From Muricoccus nepalensis (GTDB taxonomy: Bacteria; Pseudomonadota; Alphaproteobacteria; Acetobacterales; Acetobacteraceae): DNA of 54,523 nucleotides. The position numbers and the translations under genes are program-made. Shown here one piece after another: positions 35,508 through 44,333 of this stretch (position 1 is its first letter; the number at the start of each line of letters is the position of its first letter). Below the pieces are notes generated by a model. That model was given only the letters and a program-made list of their open reading frames with translations, was not told where the DNA came from and did no database searches. The stretch is taken from positions 1 through 54,523 of the forward strand of contig NZ_RCZP01000035.1 in the NCBI RefSeq assembly GCF_006438825.1. Reading direction: 5' to 3'.

Positions 35508-36659
35508 CTACTCCGCCCGCCCCCGCGGCGGGCCGGAGGCGCGCCAAGCCGAGGCCCAGGCCGGCAGCCCCGTCGCGGGCAGCGGCCGCCCCACCGCGAA
35601 GCCCTGGGCGTGGTCCACCCCCCGGGCCTGCAGCGCCCGCCACAGCGCCCCGTCCGTCACGCCCTCCGCGGTCACGAGCATCCCGCGCCGCCGCGCCATC
35701 GCCACCAGCCGCTCCACCTCCGCCCGCGCGCGCCGGCTCGCCGGCATCGCGCCCACCAGGTGCCGGTCGAGCTTCACCCCGGAGAAGGGGAGGTCCATCA
35801 GCGCGTCGCGCCGGTCGAGCGTCATGTCGTCGATCCAGACCGCGTGCCCGGCGCCCCGCAGCCGCTCCACGGCCCGCCGCAGCACCGCGCGGTCGCGCAC
35901 CGGCGTCGTCTCCGTCAGTTCGATGCTCAGCGCCTCCGGCCGCATCCGGGCGCCGCGCAGCAGCCGGGCCAGCCAGGGCACGGTATCGGCCCGCAGCAGC
36001 ACCTCGAGCGGCAGGTTGATCGAGACGGGCAGCTCGAGCCCGGGGCGGAGGGCGTTCATCTCCTCCGCCGCCATCCGCCCGACCGCCCGCGCGACGGGCA
36101 CCGACAGCCCGCCGCGCTCGGCCATGGGAAGGAAGGAATCCGGCCCGAGCGGCGTCGCGCCCTGCCGCCCGTCAGGGCGGAGCCAGCGCACCAGCCCCTC
36201 CACCCCCACCGGCGCGCAGTCGGCAATCCGCACGATCGGCTGGTAGCGCATGGCCACCTCGCCGCGGCTGAGGCCGAGCCGCAGCGCCGCCACCTCCGCC
36301 GCCTCGCCCCCCTCCGGCCGCCCGGTCAGGCGGCGCAGCGCGGCGAGGATGCCCGGCGCGTCCTCCAGCCCGTCAATGCCCCCGAGCATGAGCACCGTCA
36401 CCTCGCCGAAGGGGTCCTCCGACACTGCCCGCAGCGCCCCCCAGCCGCGCCGCCCCGGCTGCTCCTCCAGCAGGACCGCGAGCGGCGGGCGGCCCGGCGC
36501 CACGATCCGCACCAGCGCCTCCTCGGGCGCGAGGACGAGCGCGGGCGGCGCGCCGATCCGGCACAGCCCGTCCTGCACGAGGCGAAGCAGCCGCGGGCTG
36601 CGCAGCACCGCGAGGAGCTCCGCGCCCGGCGCCGCCGCCGCGCCGTCCCCCCCGCTCAC
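35508..36659 (-). CDS. EAL-domain protein (cyclic-di-GMP phosphodiesterase or degenerate receptor)
   Basis: 383 aa from GTG at 36659, chosen for the GGAGGG ribosome site five bases upstream; the frame is open further but Arg-rich. The N-terminal 150 residues are an atypical receiver-like region (VRIVAPGRPPLAVLLEEQ, VTVLMLGGIDGL). The EAL part has VGVEGLVRWLRP for EAL, SINLPLEVL, IELTETTP, IDDMTLDRRDAL in place of DDFGTGYSSL, VKLDRHLV, VTAEGV and HAQGFAVGRPLP. Metal-binding Glu, Asn, Asp and Lys positions appear kept, but loop 6 is altered, so activity is uncertain. It lies 52 bases after the TctC gene on the same strand. Confidence 0.85.
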   Translation of the reverse strand: MSGGDGAAAAPGAELLAVLRSPRLLRLVQDGLCRIGAPPALVLAPEEALVRIVAPGRPPLAVLLEEQPGRRGWGALRAVSEDPFGEVTVLMLGGIDGLEDAPGILAALRRLTGRPEGGEAAEVAALRLGLSRGEVAMRYQPIVRIADCAPVGVEGLVRWLRPDGRQGATPLGPDSFLPMAERGGLSVPVARAVGRMAAEEMNALRPGLELPVSINLPLEVLLRADTVPWLARLLRGARMRPEALSIELTETTPVRDRAVLRRAVERLRGAGHAVWIDDMTLDRRDALMDLPFSGVKLDRHLVGAMPASRRARAEVERLVAMARRRGMLVTAEGVTDGALWRALQARGVDHAQGFAVGRPLPATGLPAWASAWRASGPPRGRAE

Positions 36660-36711
36660 GGGATCCCTCCGCGCGCTCTCATCCCCGGACCGCTCCTTCC
36701 CGCCCGGCCGC

Positions 36712-37680
36712 TCAGCCGCCCACGACCTGCCAGGGCGAGGTCTCCCAGCGCAGGCGCAGCTCCGCCAGGTCCCGCGCAACGATCGCCCCCCACTCCGCCT
36801 CGTCCCGGAAGCGCGGCAGCACCGCGCGCCACTCCGCCTGGGCGAGGAACTCCGGGTCGGCGGCCGCGGCGCGCAGCGCGCGGGCGATGTGCCCCGCCGG
36901 CCGCGCCTCGATCCCCGCCGGCACCGCGAGGCCGCGCCGCAGCGCCCCGTCCAGCGGGACGCCCTCCTCGCGCAGCGTCGGCACCTCCGGCATCTGCGGG
37001 TGCCGCGCCCCGGCCGCGAGGCCGAGCACCGCGAGACGCCCCTCCCGCACCGCCACGAGCGCCTCCGGCACCGTCAGCAGCGCGGCCGCGACGTTCCCCG
37101 AGGCCGCCGCCTGCCGCGCCGCCGCGGCGGAGGGGAAGTGGAGCTGCTCGAGCTTCAGGAAGGGCGCGAGGTCCACCGCCAGGATGGAGGCGGCGCTGAC
37201 CGGCGGCGGCAGGCCCAGTGGCCGGTCGCTCCCCTGGTCCCGCAGGGCCGACAACTCCGTGCCGGGCGCCGCCACCAGCGCCACCGGCTCCTCCGTCACG
37301 GCGCCGAGCAGCCGCAGCCGCTCCATCAGCCCGGTCGCCCGCCGCTCCACCATCCGCGCCACCAGGAAGGGGGTCGGCGCGTAGGCCAGCACCGAGCCGT
37401 CGGGCGGCCCGGCCGCCAGCTCCCGCAGCGCCGCCAGCCCCCCTTCGCCCGGGCGGTTCACCACCCGGACCTGCACCTCCTTCATGTGGCGCTCGAGGAA
37501 GGGCGCGAAGCCGCGGACCCAGAGGTCCGCCCCGCTGCCGCCCTCGGCCCCCACCAGCAGGGTCAGGTCGCGCGCGCGCTCGGGCGGCGCGTAGGGCGCG
37601 GCGCGCTGCGCGCCGGCCGTCCCTGCCGCACCCAGGGCCGAGAGGCCCGCCGCCCCGAGGATCGCGCGCCGTGTCCTCAC
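36712..37680 (-). CDS. TctC-family (Bug) tripartite tricarboxylate transporter binding protein
   Basis: 322 aa from GTG at 37680 in a GTGA overlap with secF. Twin-Arg signal (RTRRAILGAAGLSALGAAG to GAQ). Bug/TctC features include GSGADLWVRGFAPFLERHM, VVNRPGEGGLAALRELA, and MPEVPTLREEGVPLDGALRR. These bind carboxylates or aromatic acids for TctAB. No tctA or tctB is nearby. Its position as the third gene of a secDF operon is unusual. Confidence 0.85.
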   Translation of the reverse strand: MRTRRAILGAAGLSALGAAGTAGAQRAAPYAPPERARDLTLLVGAEGGSGADLWVRGFAPFLERHMKEVQVRVVNRPGEGGLAALRELAAGPPDGSVLAYAPTPFLVARMVERRATGLMERLRLLGAVTEEPVALVAAPGTELSALRDQGSDRPLGLPPPVSAASILAVDLAPFLKLEQLHFPSAAAARQAAASGNVAAALLTVPEALVAVREGRLAVLGLAAGARHPQMPEVPTLREEGVPLDGALRRGLAVPAGIEARPAGHIARALRAAAADPEFLAQAEWRAVLPRFRDEAEWGAIVARDLAELRLRWETSPWQVVGG

Positions 37681-38690
37681 CCCCGCGGCTCCGCCACCGT
37701 CCCAGCCGCTTCCCGCGCCGGCCGCTTCGCGCCGGCCGGCGCCGGGGCCTTGACCACCGCCTCCACCCCGCGCCGGAGGCTCTTCTCGCCGAGGAAGAGA
37801 AGGATCGGCGCCGCGATGAAGATCGAGGAGGAGGCCGAGATGATGATCCCGAACAGCATCACCCAGGCGAAGCCCGCCAGCGTCTCGCCCCCGAACAGCG
37901 CGAGCGGCAGCGCCGAGAGGAAGAGCGTCATGGAGGTGCCGAGGGTGCGGTTCAGCGTCTCGTTGATCGAGCGGTCGATCAGCTCGCGCAGCGGCATCGT
38001 CTTGTACTTGCGGAGGTTCTCCCGCATCCGGTCGTAGACCACGACCTTGTCGTTCGCCGAGAAGCCGATGATCGTCAGGATCGCCGCGATGGTCGTCAGG
38101 TTGAACTCCAGCCGGGTCACGGCCAGGAAGCCCACCACCTTCGTCGTGTCGAGCACGAGGGTCGCGATGGCCCCGATGGCGAACTGCCACTCGAAGCGGA
38201 ACCAGATGTAGACGAGCATCGCGCCGAGCGAGATGGCCAGCGCGATCAGCCCGCCCTGGAACAGCTCGTCGGAGACGCGGTTGCCGACTGCCTCCGTCCG
38301 CAGGATCCGCGTGCCGGGCGCGGCCCCTTCCAGCGCGCTGCGCACGCGCGACACCGCCTGCTGCGTCGCCGCCTCCTCCCCCTGCACGGGCAGGCGGATG
38401 AGGACCGTGGAGGCGTCGCCGAACTCCTGCATCCCGACGTCGCCGAGGCCGAGGCCGGACACCACGCCGCGAAGCTGCCCGAGATTCGCGGGCCCGGGCG
38501 TGCGGGCCTCCATGACGATCCCGCCCTTGAAGTCGATCCCCTTCTCGAGCCCCGGGTAAAAGGCGAGGACGACGGAAGCGGTGGAGAGCACCGCGGAGAC
38601 CACGAGCCCCGCGATCCGCCCGCGCATGAAGGGGATCCGGGTGTCGTCGGGCACCAGGCGGAAGAGGGGGCGGCGAAGGAAGCCGAGCAT
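37677..38690 (-). CDS. secF: SecF, protein export membrane subunit
   Basis: 337 aa from ATG at 38690 (MLGFLRRPLFRL); the longer frame upstream overlaps secD. SecF signatures are YPGLEKGIDFKGGIVMEART, then the FSANDKVVVYDRMRENLRKY motif and NETLNRTLGTSMTLFLSALP. Six membrane helices. With SecD it uses the proton gradient to pull proteins across the membrane. It follows secD by 14 bases. Confidence 0.95.
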   Translation of the reverse strand: MLGFLRRPLFRLVPDDTRIPFMRGRIAGLVVSAVLSTASVVLAFYPGLEKGIDFKGGIVMEARTPGPANLGQLRGVVSGLGLGDVGMQEFGDASTVLIRLPVQGEEAATQQAVSRVRSALEGAAPGTRILRTEAVGNRVSDELFQGGLIALAISLGAMLVYIWFRFEWQFAIGAIATLVLDTTKVVGFLAVTRLEFNLTTIAAILTIIGFSANDKVVVYDRMRENLRKYKTMPLRELIDRSINETLNRTLGTSMTLFLSALPLALFGGETLAGFAWVMLFGIIISASSSIFIAAPILLFLGEKSLRRGVEAVVKAPAPAGAKRPAREAAGTVAEPRG

Positions 38691-38704
38691 GGTTCGAACC
38701 CCTC

Positions 38705-40306
38705 TCAGACCGGCAGCGCGCGCGGGCGCGTGGCCCGGAACCACCAGGAAACGATCAGCCGCACCAGGGTGGTGGCCGTCCACATCTGCACGACCGTGCC
38801 GATCGCCACCGTGACCGCGAATCCCTTAACCGGCCCCGAACCGAAGGCGTAGAGGCAGGCCATGGCGATCAGGTTGGTCAGGTTGCTGTCCATGATGGTG
38901 CCGGACGCCTTGGTGAACCCGGCCTCCAGCGCCTGAACCGGCGTCCGCCCCGCCCGCGTCTCCTCGCGGATGCGCTCGTTGATGAGGATGTTGGCGTCGA
39001 GCGCCGTGCCCAGCGTCAGCACGATGCCCGCGATCCCCGGCAGCGTCAGCGTCGCCTGCAGGAGCGACAGCGCCGCCAGCATGAGCATGATGTTCACGAC
39101 GAGCGCGATGTTGGCGAACCAGCCGAGCAGCCCGTAGGCGAAGCCCATGTAGAGGAAGACGAAGAGCGCCCCGGCCGCGAGCGCGAGCATGCCCGCCCGG
39201 ATCGCGTCCGCCCCCAGCTCCGGCCCGACCGTCCGCTCCTCCACCACCGTCAGCGGCGCCGGCAGCGCGCCGGCCCGCAGCAGCACCGCCACGTCGTTGG
39301 CCGTGCGCGCGTTGAAGCTGCCGCTGATCTGCCCGCGCCCGCCCGTGATGGGCTCGCGGATGACCGGCGCGGTGATCACCTTGTCGTCGAGCACGATGGC
39401 GAAGGGCCGGCCCACGTTCTGCCGCGTCACCTCCGCGAAGCGGCGGGTGCCGACGGAGTCGAAGGTGAAGTTCACCACCCACTCGTTGTTCCGGCTGTCC
39501 TGCCCCGCGCGGGCGTCGGACAGGTTGGCCCCGTCCACCTCCACGCGCCGGCGCACGGCGTAGCGGCTTGGCGCCTGCCCGCCGCGCTCCTCGCCCTGGA
39601 GGAACTGCACCCCCGGCGGCGGCGCGCCGGCCGCGGGGTTCGCGTTCTCGTCCAGCAGGTGGAAGGTCATGCGCGCCGTGCGGCCCAGCAGGTCCTTGAT
39701 CCGGTTGGGATCCTCCACGCCCGGAAGCTGGACCAGGATCCGGTTCTGCCCCTGGCGCGCGATCAGCGCCTCGGAGACGCCGGTCTCGTCGATGCGCCGC
39801 CGCACGATCTCGAGCGACTGCTCCACGGCCCCGCTCCCCCGCGCCACCAGCGCCGCGTCCGACAGCGTCGCCGTCACCGTGCCGTCGGGCGCCGCCGTGA
39901 CGGCGATGTCGGGCTCGGTCGCGGTGGTGGAGCCCCGCACGGGCACGGGGTTCGCCAGCTCCCGGATCGCCGCCGCCGCCGCCTCGGCTTGGGCCGGGTC
40001 GCGCACGCGAAGGCTCATCCGCCGGTTGTTCGGGTCGCCCGCCAGGTTGGCGTAGCCAATATTGGCCGTGCGCAGCCGCGTCCGCGCCGCGTCCACCAGG
40101 CTCTCCACCCGCTCCTTGACCACCGCGTTCATGTCCACCTCCAGCAGGAGGTAGGACCCGCCGCGCAGGTCGAGTCCGAGCGAGATCTGCCGCGCCGCCC
40201 AGGCCGGCAGCACCGACCGCGGAACGATGTTCGGGACGCAAAGGATCAGCCCCAGGGCGATGACGCCCAGGATCGCGGCGACTTTCCACCGCGCGAAATA
40301 CAACAT
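38705..40306 (-). CDS. secD: SecD, protein export membrane subunit
   Basis: 533 aa from ATG at 40306 (MLYFARWKVAAILG). First helix, then ISLGLDLRGGSYLLLEVDMN, the long periplasmic P1 domain with LVQLPGVEDPNRIKDLLGRT, PFAIVLDDKVITAPVIREPI, and the six-helix core with LTLGTALDANILINERIREE. Full length for the family. yajC, often upstream, is absent; the divergent neighbour is an oxidoreductase. Confidence 0.95.
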   Translation of the reverse strand: MLYFARWKVAAILGVIALGLILCVPNIVPRSVLPAWAARQISLGLDLRGGSYLLLEVDMNAVVKERVESLVDAARTRLRTANIGYANLAGDPNNRRMSLRVRDPAQAEAAAAAIRELANPVPVRGSTTATEPDIAVTAAPDGTVTATLSDAALVARGSGAVEQSLEIVRRRIDETGVSEALIARQGQNRILVQLPGVEDPNRIKDLLGRTARMTFHLLDENANPAAGAPPPGVQFLQGEERGGQAPSRYAVRRRVEVDGANLSDARAGQDSRNNEWVVNFTFDSVGTRRFAEVTRQNVGRPFAIVLDDKVITAPVIREPITGGRGQISGSFNARTANDVAVLLRAGALPAPLTVVEERTVGPELGADAIRAGMLALAAGALFVFLYMGFAYGLLGWFANIALVVNIMLMLAALSLLQATLTLPGIAGIVLTLGTALDANILINERIREETRAGRTPVQALEAGFTKASGTIMDSNLTNLIAMACLYAFGSGPVKGFAVTVAIGTVVQMWTATTLVRLIVSWWFRATRPRALPV

Positions 40307-40346
40307 GGCCTTTGCGGCCCCCCGTCGAACCGTGTGTGAGAACCCG

Positions 40347-40375
40347 AGTATGCCACAAAAAGGGCGGCGGAAGAT
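40347..40375 (-). promoter_or_regulatory. Extended -10 promoter candidate for secDF
   Basis: On the minus strand CATACT (40352-40347) is preceded by TGG, giving a TGn extended -10. The -35 place (40375-40370, ATCTTC) is poor, as is common with extended -10 promoters. It lies 41 bases upstream of secD in the 143-base divergent region, which holds no other gene. Confidence 0.45.
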
Positions 40376-40449
40376 GCGTCCCGGCCGCCCCCGATGCAAC
40401 CCTCGGCCAAGCCTGCTACAGCCCGCGGCATTCCGTGGGATTTTGAGAC

Positions 40450-41418
40450 ATGCGCCTTCGTCTGGGCATCCTAGGGGCCGGGCATTTCGGCCGCTTCCAC
40501 GCGCTCAAGGCCGCCGGCGGCCCGCGCATCGACCTCGTGGGCCTGCACGACACCGACCCCGCTCGCGCCGCCAGCGTCGCCGCCGAGGCCGGCTGCCCGG
40601 CCCTTTCCGCGGAGGCGGTGATCGAGGCCGCGGAGGCCGTGATCGTCGCCGCCCCCACCGCCTTCCACCACGGCCTGGCCCGCGCCGCCCTCCTCGCCGG
40701 CCGCCACGTCCTCGTGGAGAAGCCCATCGCCGCCACCCTCGAGCAGGCCGACGACCTCATCGCCCTGGCGAAGGAGAGGGGCGTGGTCCTGCAGGTCGGC
40801 CAGCTCGAGCGCTTCTCGGGCGGCATGCGGGCGCTGCGGGCCGAGGGGGGACTCGCCGCCCGCGTCGGCCGCCCCCTCTACCTGGAGGCGGTCCGCATCG
40901 CCCCCTTCCGCCCCCGCAGCCTCGACGTCTCCGTCGTGCTCGACCTCATGATCCACGACCTCGACCTGGCGCTCGCCCTCGCCGGCAGCCCGCTGGTCGG
41001 GGTGGACGCGGTTGGCACCCGGGTCCTCTCCCCCACCATCGACATCGCCAACGCCCGCCTCCGCTTCGGCAATGGCGCCGCCGCCACCATCACCGCCAGC
41101 CGCGTCTCGCTCCACATGGAGCGCCGCCTCCGCCTCTTCGGGGACGCCGGCTACCTCAACCTCGACCACCTCAAGCGCGAGATGGCCTGGGTGCGGAAGG
41201 GGGAGGGGGCGCCGCTGGAGCAGATCCCCGGCCACGGCCTCCTCACGGCCACCTGGGCCGAGAGCGACAGCCTGGAGGCCGAGCACGCCTCCTTCGCCGC
41301 CGCCTGCCTCGACCGCGCGCCCGTCGAGGCCGACGGCGCCGCCGGCCGCGCGGCGCTGGACGCCGCGCTCCGGGTGGAGGAGGCGGTCCGCGCCTCCATC
41401 GAAGCGGCGGGCGCGTGA
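40450..41418 (+). CDS. Gfo/Idh/MocA-family oxidoreductase, GnnA-like
   Basis: 322 aa. Rossmann motif LGILGAGHFGRFHALKA (about 5-21), then VLVEKPIAATLEQADDL with the EKP Lys, and VGQLERFSGGMRAL. The segment VVLDLMIHDLDLALALAGSP with DIANARLRFGNGAAATITAS resembles UDP-GlcNAc 3-dehydrogenase (GnnA) relatives found near lipid A genes. It is thus a probable sugar-nucleotide or sugar dehydrogenase and not LigC. It overlaps the LysR start (GTGA). Confidence 0.82.
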   Translation: MRLRLGILGAGHFGRFHALKAAGGPRIDLVGLHDTDPARAASVAAEAGCPALSAEAVIEAAEAVIVAAPTAFHHGLARAALLAGRHVLVEKPIAATLEQADDLIALAKERGVVLQVGQLERFSGGMRALRAEGGLAARVGRPLYLEAVRIAPFRPRSLDVSVVLDLMIHDLDLALALAGSPLVGVDAVGTRVLSPTIDIANARLRFGNGAAATITASRVSLHMERRLRLFGDAGYLNLDHLKREMAWVRKGEGAPLEQIPGHGLLTATWAESDSLEAEHASFAAACLDRAPVEADGAAGRAALDAALRVEEAVRASIEAAGA

Positions 41419-42422
41419 CGCTCCGGCGCTACCTCGACCAGCGCCTGAAGCTCCACCACCTCCGGGCGGTGGAGGCCATCGCCGCGCAGCGCAGCCTGCT
41501 CCGCGCCGCCGCCACCCTCGGCATCAGCCAGCCCGCCCTAACCCGCACCCTGCAGGACCTGGAGGAGATCACGGGACAGCGCCTCTTCGACCGCCTGCCC
41601 CGCGGGGTGCGCGCCACCGAGGCCGGCACCCTCCTCGCCGCCGCCGCCCGCCGCATCCTCGCCGAGCTCCACCGCCTCGACGAGGAGCTGGACCGCCTCT
41701 CCGAGCCCGGCGGCGGCACGGTCGCCATCGGCACTCTCCCCGTCGCCGCTACCGGCGTCCTCCCCGGCGCCCTGACCCGCCTCACCACCGAATACCCGGG
41801 CATCCGCGTCCGCCTCGAGCAGGGCCGCACCGAGGAGCTCCTCCCTAAGCTCGCCGCCGGCGAGATCGACCTCATCGTCGGCCGCCTCTACGAGCCCGCC
41901 GTGCCCGACGGCTTCCCGCGCGAGCCGCTCTGGGAGGAGCCCATCTCCGTCCTCGCCCGCGACGGCCACCCGATCCTCGCCCTCCCCGAGGTCACCCCCG
42001 GGGCGCTGCGCCGCTACGAGCTGATCCTGCCGACCGTCAGCCAGCGCGTCGGCCAGGAGATCGAGGGCCTGCTCGCCCTCCTCGACCTGGCCCCCGCCGC
42101 CTCGCTCCGCTCCAGCTCCTACGGCTTCATCCGGGAGATGCTGCACGCGACCGACCTCATCGCCGTCATGCCCCGCCTGATGATGGCCGGGGACCTGCTG
42201 CGCGGCACGCTGCGCGTGGTGCCGCTGCCCGTCCCCGCGCCCCCGCGCCCCGCCGGCCTCATCCTGCCGCAGGACCGCGCCATCCCCCCGGGCGGCGCGG
42301 CCTTCGTCGGCTGCCTGCGCGCCCATCTCGCCGAGATCGGCCAGCGCGGCCTCACCGCTATAATCCCACCTTATAGTTCCGGCGCGGAAAGCGATAGGAC
42401 AAGGGGAAGGGCAGGGGGTTAG
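41415..42422 (+). CDS. LysR-family regulator of the protocatechuate-pathway operon
   Basis: 335 aa from GTG at 41415 (GTGA overlap). Winged helix-turn-helix: LKLHHLRAVEAIAAQRSLLR, then AAATLGISQPALTRTLQDLE and GQRLFDRLPRGVRATEAG. The effector domain includes GTVAIGTLPVAATGVLPGAL, and a GEIDLIVGRLYEP segment. The sequence matches the pcaQ/GbpR-like type that controls aromatic degradation. The last 23 codons (after AEIGQRGL) are AT-rich and contain the probable operator at 42358-42376. It is transcribed toward the operon it likely controls. Confidence 0.88.
   Translation: MTLRRYLDQRLKLHHLRAVEAIAAQRSLLRAAATLGISQPALTRTLQDLEEITGQRLFDRLPRGVRATEAGTLLAAAARRILAELHRLDEELDRLSEPGGGTVAIGTLPVAATGVLPGALTRLTTEYPGIRVRLEQGRTEELLPKLAAGEIDLIVGRLYEPAVPDGFPREPLWEEPISVLARDGHPILALPEVTPGALRRYELILPTVSQRVGQEIEGLLALLDLAPAASLRSSSYGFIREMLHATDLIAVMPRLMMAGDLLRGTLRVVPLPVPAPPRPAGLILPQDRAIPPGGAAFVGCLRAHLAEIGQRGLTAIIPPYSSGAESDRTRGRAGG
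42358..42376 (+). promoter_or_regulatory. LysR-type operator (T-N11-A) inside the lysR 3' end
   Basis: CTATAA (42358-42363) and TTATAG (42371-42376) form a perfect 6-bp inverted repeat with a 7-base centre, containing T-N11-A. It sits about 70 bases before the start site predicted from TATAGA at 42425, the usual place for a LysR recognition site. A second repeat, TTCC-GGCGC-GGAA (42377-42389), follows directly and could be the activation site. Confidence 0.6.
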
Positions 42423-42424
42423 GG

Positions 42425-42430
42425 TATAGA
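42425..42430 (+). promoter_or_regulatory. -10 element candidate of the ligI-galB-ligK operon
   Basis: TATAGA lies 43 bases before the first gene and overlaps only four bases beyond the lysR stop. No recognisable -35 is present 17 bases upstream, as expected for an activator-dependent promoter. AGGAGG follows at 42460-42466. Confidence 0.5.
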
Positions 42431-42473
42431 TCACCCGGCCCGGACAGAGGCCTTCGGCCAGGAGGAACCCGCC

Positions 42474-43373
42474 GTGACGCCCCCCGCCCCCCCGCCGGCC
42501 CCCGCCACGCTGCGCGCCGCCATCGGCACCTATCCCCGCACCCGCGCCCTGAAGGAGGGCGCCGTCGCCTCGGACCTCCTCCGCCTCGACCTCGCGGACA
42601 TCCCCGTCATCAGCCGCGCCTTCGCGCCCATGGTGCGGGAGGGGCGCTTCGACGTCTCCGAGATGGCCATCGCCACCTTCCTCCAGGCCCGCGCCATGGG
42701 GCGGCCCCTCGTGCTGCTGCCCGTCGTCCTCGCCGCCCGCTTCCAGGAATCCGCGCTGCTCTGCCGCGCGGGCAGCGACATCGCCGGCCCCGCCGACCTC
42801 GCCGGCCGCCGCGTCGGGGTGCGCGCCTACAGCCAGACCACGGGCATGTGGCTGCGCGGCATCGTCGCCGAGCACGGCGGCCCGCCCCCCTCGGCCAGCC
42901 GCTGGGTCACCTTCGAGAGCGCCCATGTCGAGGGCATCGCCGATCCCCCCTGGGCCGAGCGCGCGCCGCCCGGCGCCGATCTGCTGGCCATGCTGCGCGC
43001 CGGCGAGATCGACGCGGCCATCGTCGGGAACGACGTGCCGGACGACCCGGGCCTCCGCACCGTCTTCCCCGACCCCGCGGCCGCCGCCGAGACCTTCTGG
43101 GCCCGCCACGGCTTCGTCCCCGTGAACCACCTCCTGACCGTGAGCGCCGAAATCGCGGAGAGGCGCCCCGAGCTCGTGCTCGAACTCCTCCGGATGGTCC
43201 GCGCCTCGGCCGCCTCCGTCCCGCCCGGCGAGCGCGGCCCCCCGCCCGCCACCCGCGCGGCGCTGCGCCCCGCGATCGAGCTCGCCCTCCGCTACATGGC
43301 CGACCAGGGCATGCTCCCCCGCCCCCTGACCGTGGACGAGGCCTGGGCCGGCCTGCCCCCCGGCATCGAGTAA
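42474..43373 (+). CDS. 4,5-dihydroxyphthalate decarboxylase-like protein
   Basis: 299 aa, GTG start with AGGAGGAA upstream, no signal peptide. The pattern TYPRTRALKEGAVASDLLRL, then FAPMVREGRFDVSEMAIATF and a C-terminal HLLTVSAEIAERRPELVLEL resembles Pht5-type 4,5-dihydroxyphthalate decarboxylases, which share the periplasmic binding protein II fold. Pht5 makes protocatechuate from dihydroxyphthalate, which would fit the downstream ring-cleavage products pathway, but cytoplasmic binding-protein relatives of other function exist. First gene of the operon. Confidence 0.7.
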   Translation: MTPPAPPPAPATLRAAIGTYPRTRALKEGAVASDLLRLDLADIPVISRAFAPMVREGRFDVSEMAIATFLQARAMGRPLVLLPVVLAARFQESALLCRAGSDIAGPADLAGRRVGVRAYSQTTGMWLRGIVAEHGGPPPSASRWVTFESAHVEGIADPPWAERAPPGADLLAMLRAGEIDAAIVGNDVPDDPGLRTVFPDPAAAAETFWARHGFVPVNHLLTVSAEIAERRPELVLELLRMVRASAASVPPGERGPPPATRAALRPAIELALRYMADQGMLPRPLTVDEAWAGLPPGIE

Positions 43374-43383
43374 GGATCCCCCC

Positions 43384-44265
43384 ATGACCCGCTTCGCGAT
43401 CATCGGCTTCGGCGAGGTCGGCGGCCTCTTCGCCCGCGACCTCCGCGCCGGCGGCGCCGACGCCATCCACGCCTTCGACGTGCAGGAGGCCGCCCGCGAG
43501 CGCGCCCGCGCGTCCGGCGCCACCCTCCACGCGAGCGCCGCCGAGGCCGCCGCCGCGGCCGAGGTCGTCTTCGTCGCGGTCACCGCCGGCTCCGCCCTCG
43601 CCGCCGCCGGGTCCCTCGCCGGCGGCCTGGCCGGGGCGCCGCTGGTGGTGGACGTGAACTCCGTCTCCCCCTCCACCAAGATCGCCAACGGGCGCGCGGT
43701 GGAGGAGGCGGGCGGCCGCTACGTGGAGGCCGCCGTCATGGCCAGCGTGCCCCCCAAGGGCCTGCGCACCCCCATCCTCCTCGGCGGCCCGCACGCCGCG
43801 GCCTTCATGGAGGCCATGGCCCCCTTCGGGATGGACCTGAAGCCCTATTCCGAGGAGATCGGCCGCGCCTCCTCGGTGAAGATGTGCCGCAGCGTCATGG
43901 TGAAGGGCCTGGAGGCGCTGACCACCGAGTGCCTGCTCGCCGCCCGCCACTACGGCGTGGAGGCGGACGTCCTCCGCTCCCTCTCGGACACGCTGCCGCA
44001 CGAGGACTGGCGCGGCCTCGCCCGCTACGTCATCAGCCGCGCCCTCCTCCACGGCAAGCGCCGCGCGGAGGAGATGCGCGAGGTCGCCCGCACCGTGGAG
44101 GAGGCCGGCGTCGCCCCCCTCCTCAGCGCCCCCATCGCCGAGCGCCAGGACTGGGCCGCCGCCCGCGGGCGCGAGATGGGCCCGGCCCTCCTCGCCACCA
44201 CCGACCTCGACGCCCTCCTCGACGGCCTCGCCGAGGCGATGCACCGCAAGCAGGCGGCCGAGTAG
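43384..44265 (+). CDS. NAD(P)-dependent oxidoreductase (6PGDH-like N-terminus, DUF1932 C-terminus)
   Basis: 293 aa. Rossmann motif FAIIGFGEVGGLFARDL (about 4-20), then VVDVNSVSPSTKIANGRAVE and YVEAAVMASVPPKGLRTPIL. The conserved Lys is in SSVKMCRSVMVKGLEALTTE, the start of the DUF1932 domain. It belongs to the beta-hydroxyacid dehydrogenase superfamily. A role in the aromatic pathway is likely from context, but which intermediate it handles is unknown. Confidence 0.82.
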   Translation: MTRFAIIGFGEVGGLFARDLRAGGADAIHAFDVQEAARERARASGATLHASAAEAAAAAEVVFVAVTAGSALAAAGSLAGGLAGAPLVVDVNSVSPSTKIANGRAVEEAGGRYVEAAVMASVPPKGLRTPILLGGPHAAAFMEAMAPFGMDLKPYSEEIGRASSVKMCRSVMVKGLEALTTECLLAARHYGVEADVLRSLSDTLPHEDWRGLARYVISRALLHGKRRAEEMREVARTVEEAGVAPLLSAPIAERQDWAAARGREMGPALLATTDLDALLDGLAEAMHRKQAAE

Positions 44266-44333
44266 CCGCCCCGGGCACGAACCCGCCCGCAACGAGCCGG
44301 CCCGGCAAGGGCCCGACACGAGAAGGAACGCGC

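Noticed and set aside
40450-41418. Oxidoreductase as LigC of the protocatechuate pathway
   Set aside because: Same superfamily, but its central motifs follow the GnnA-like sugar-nucleotide group and not LigC.
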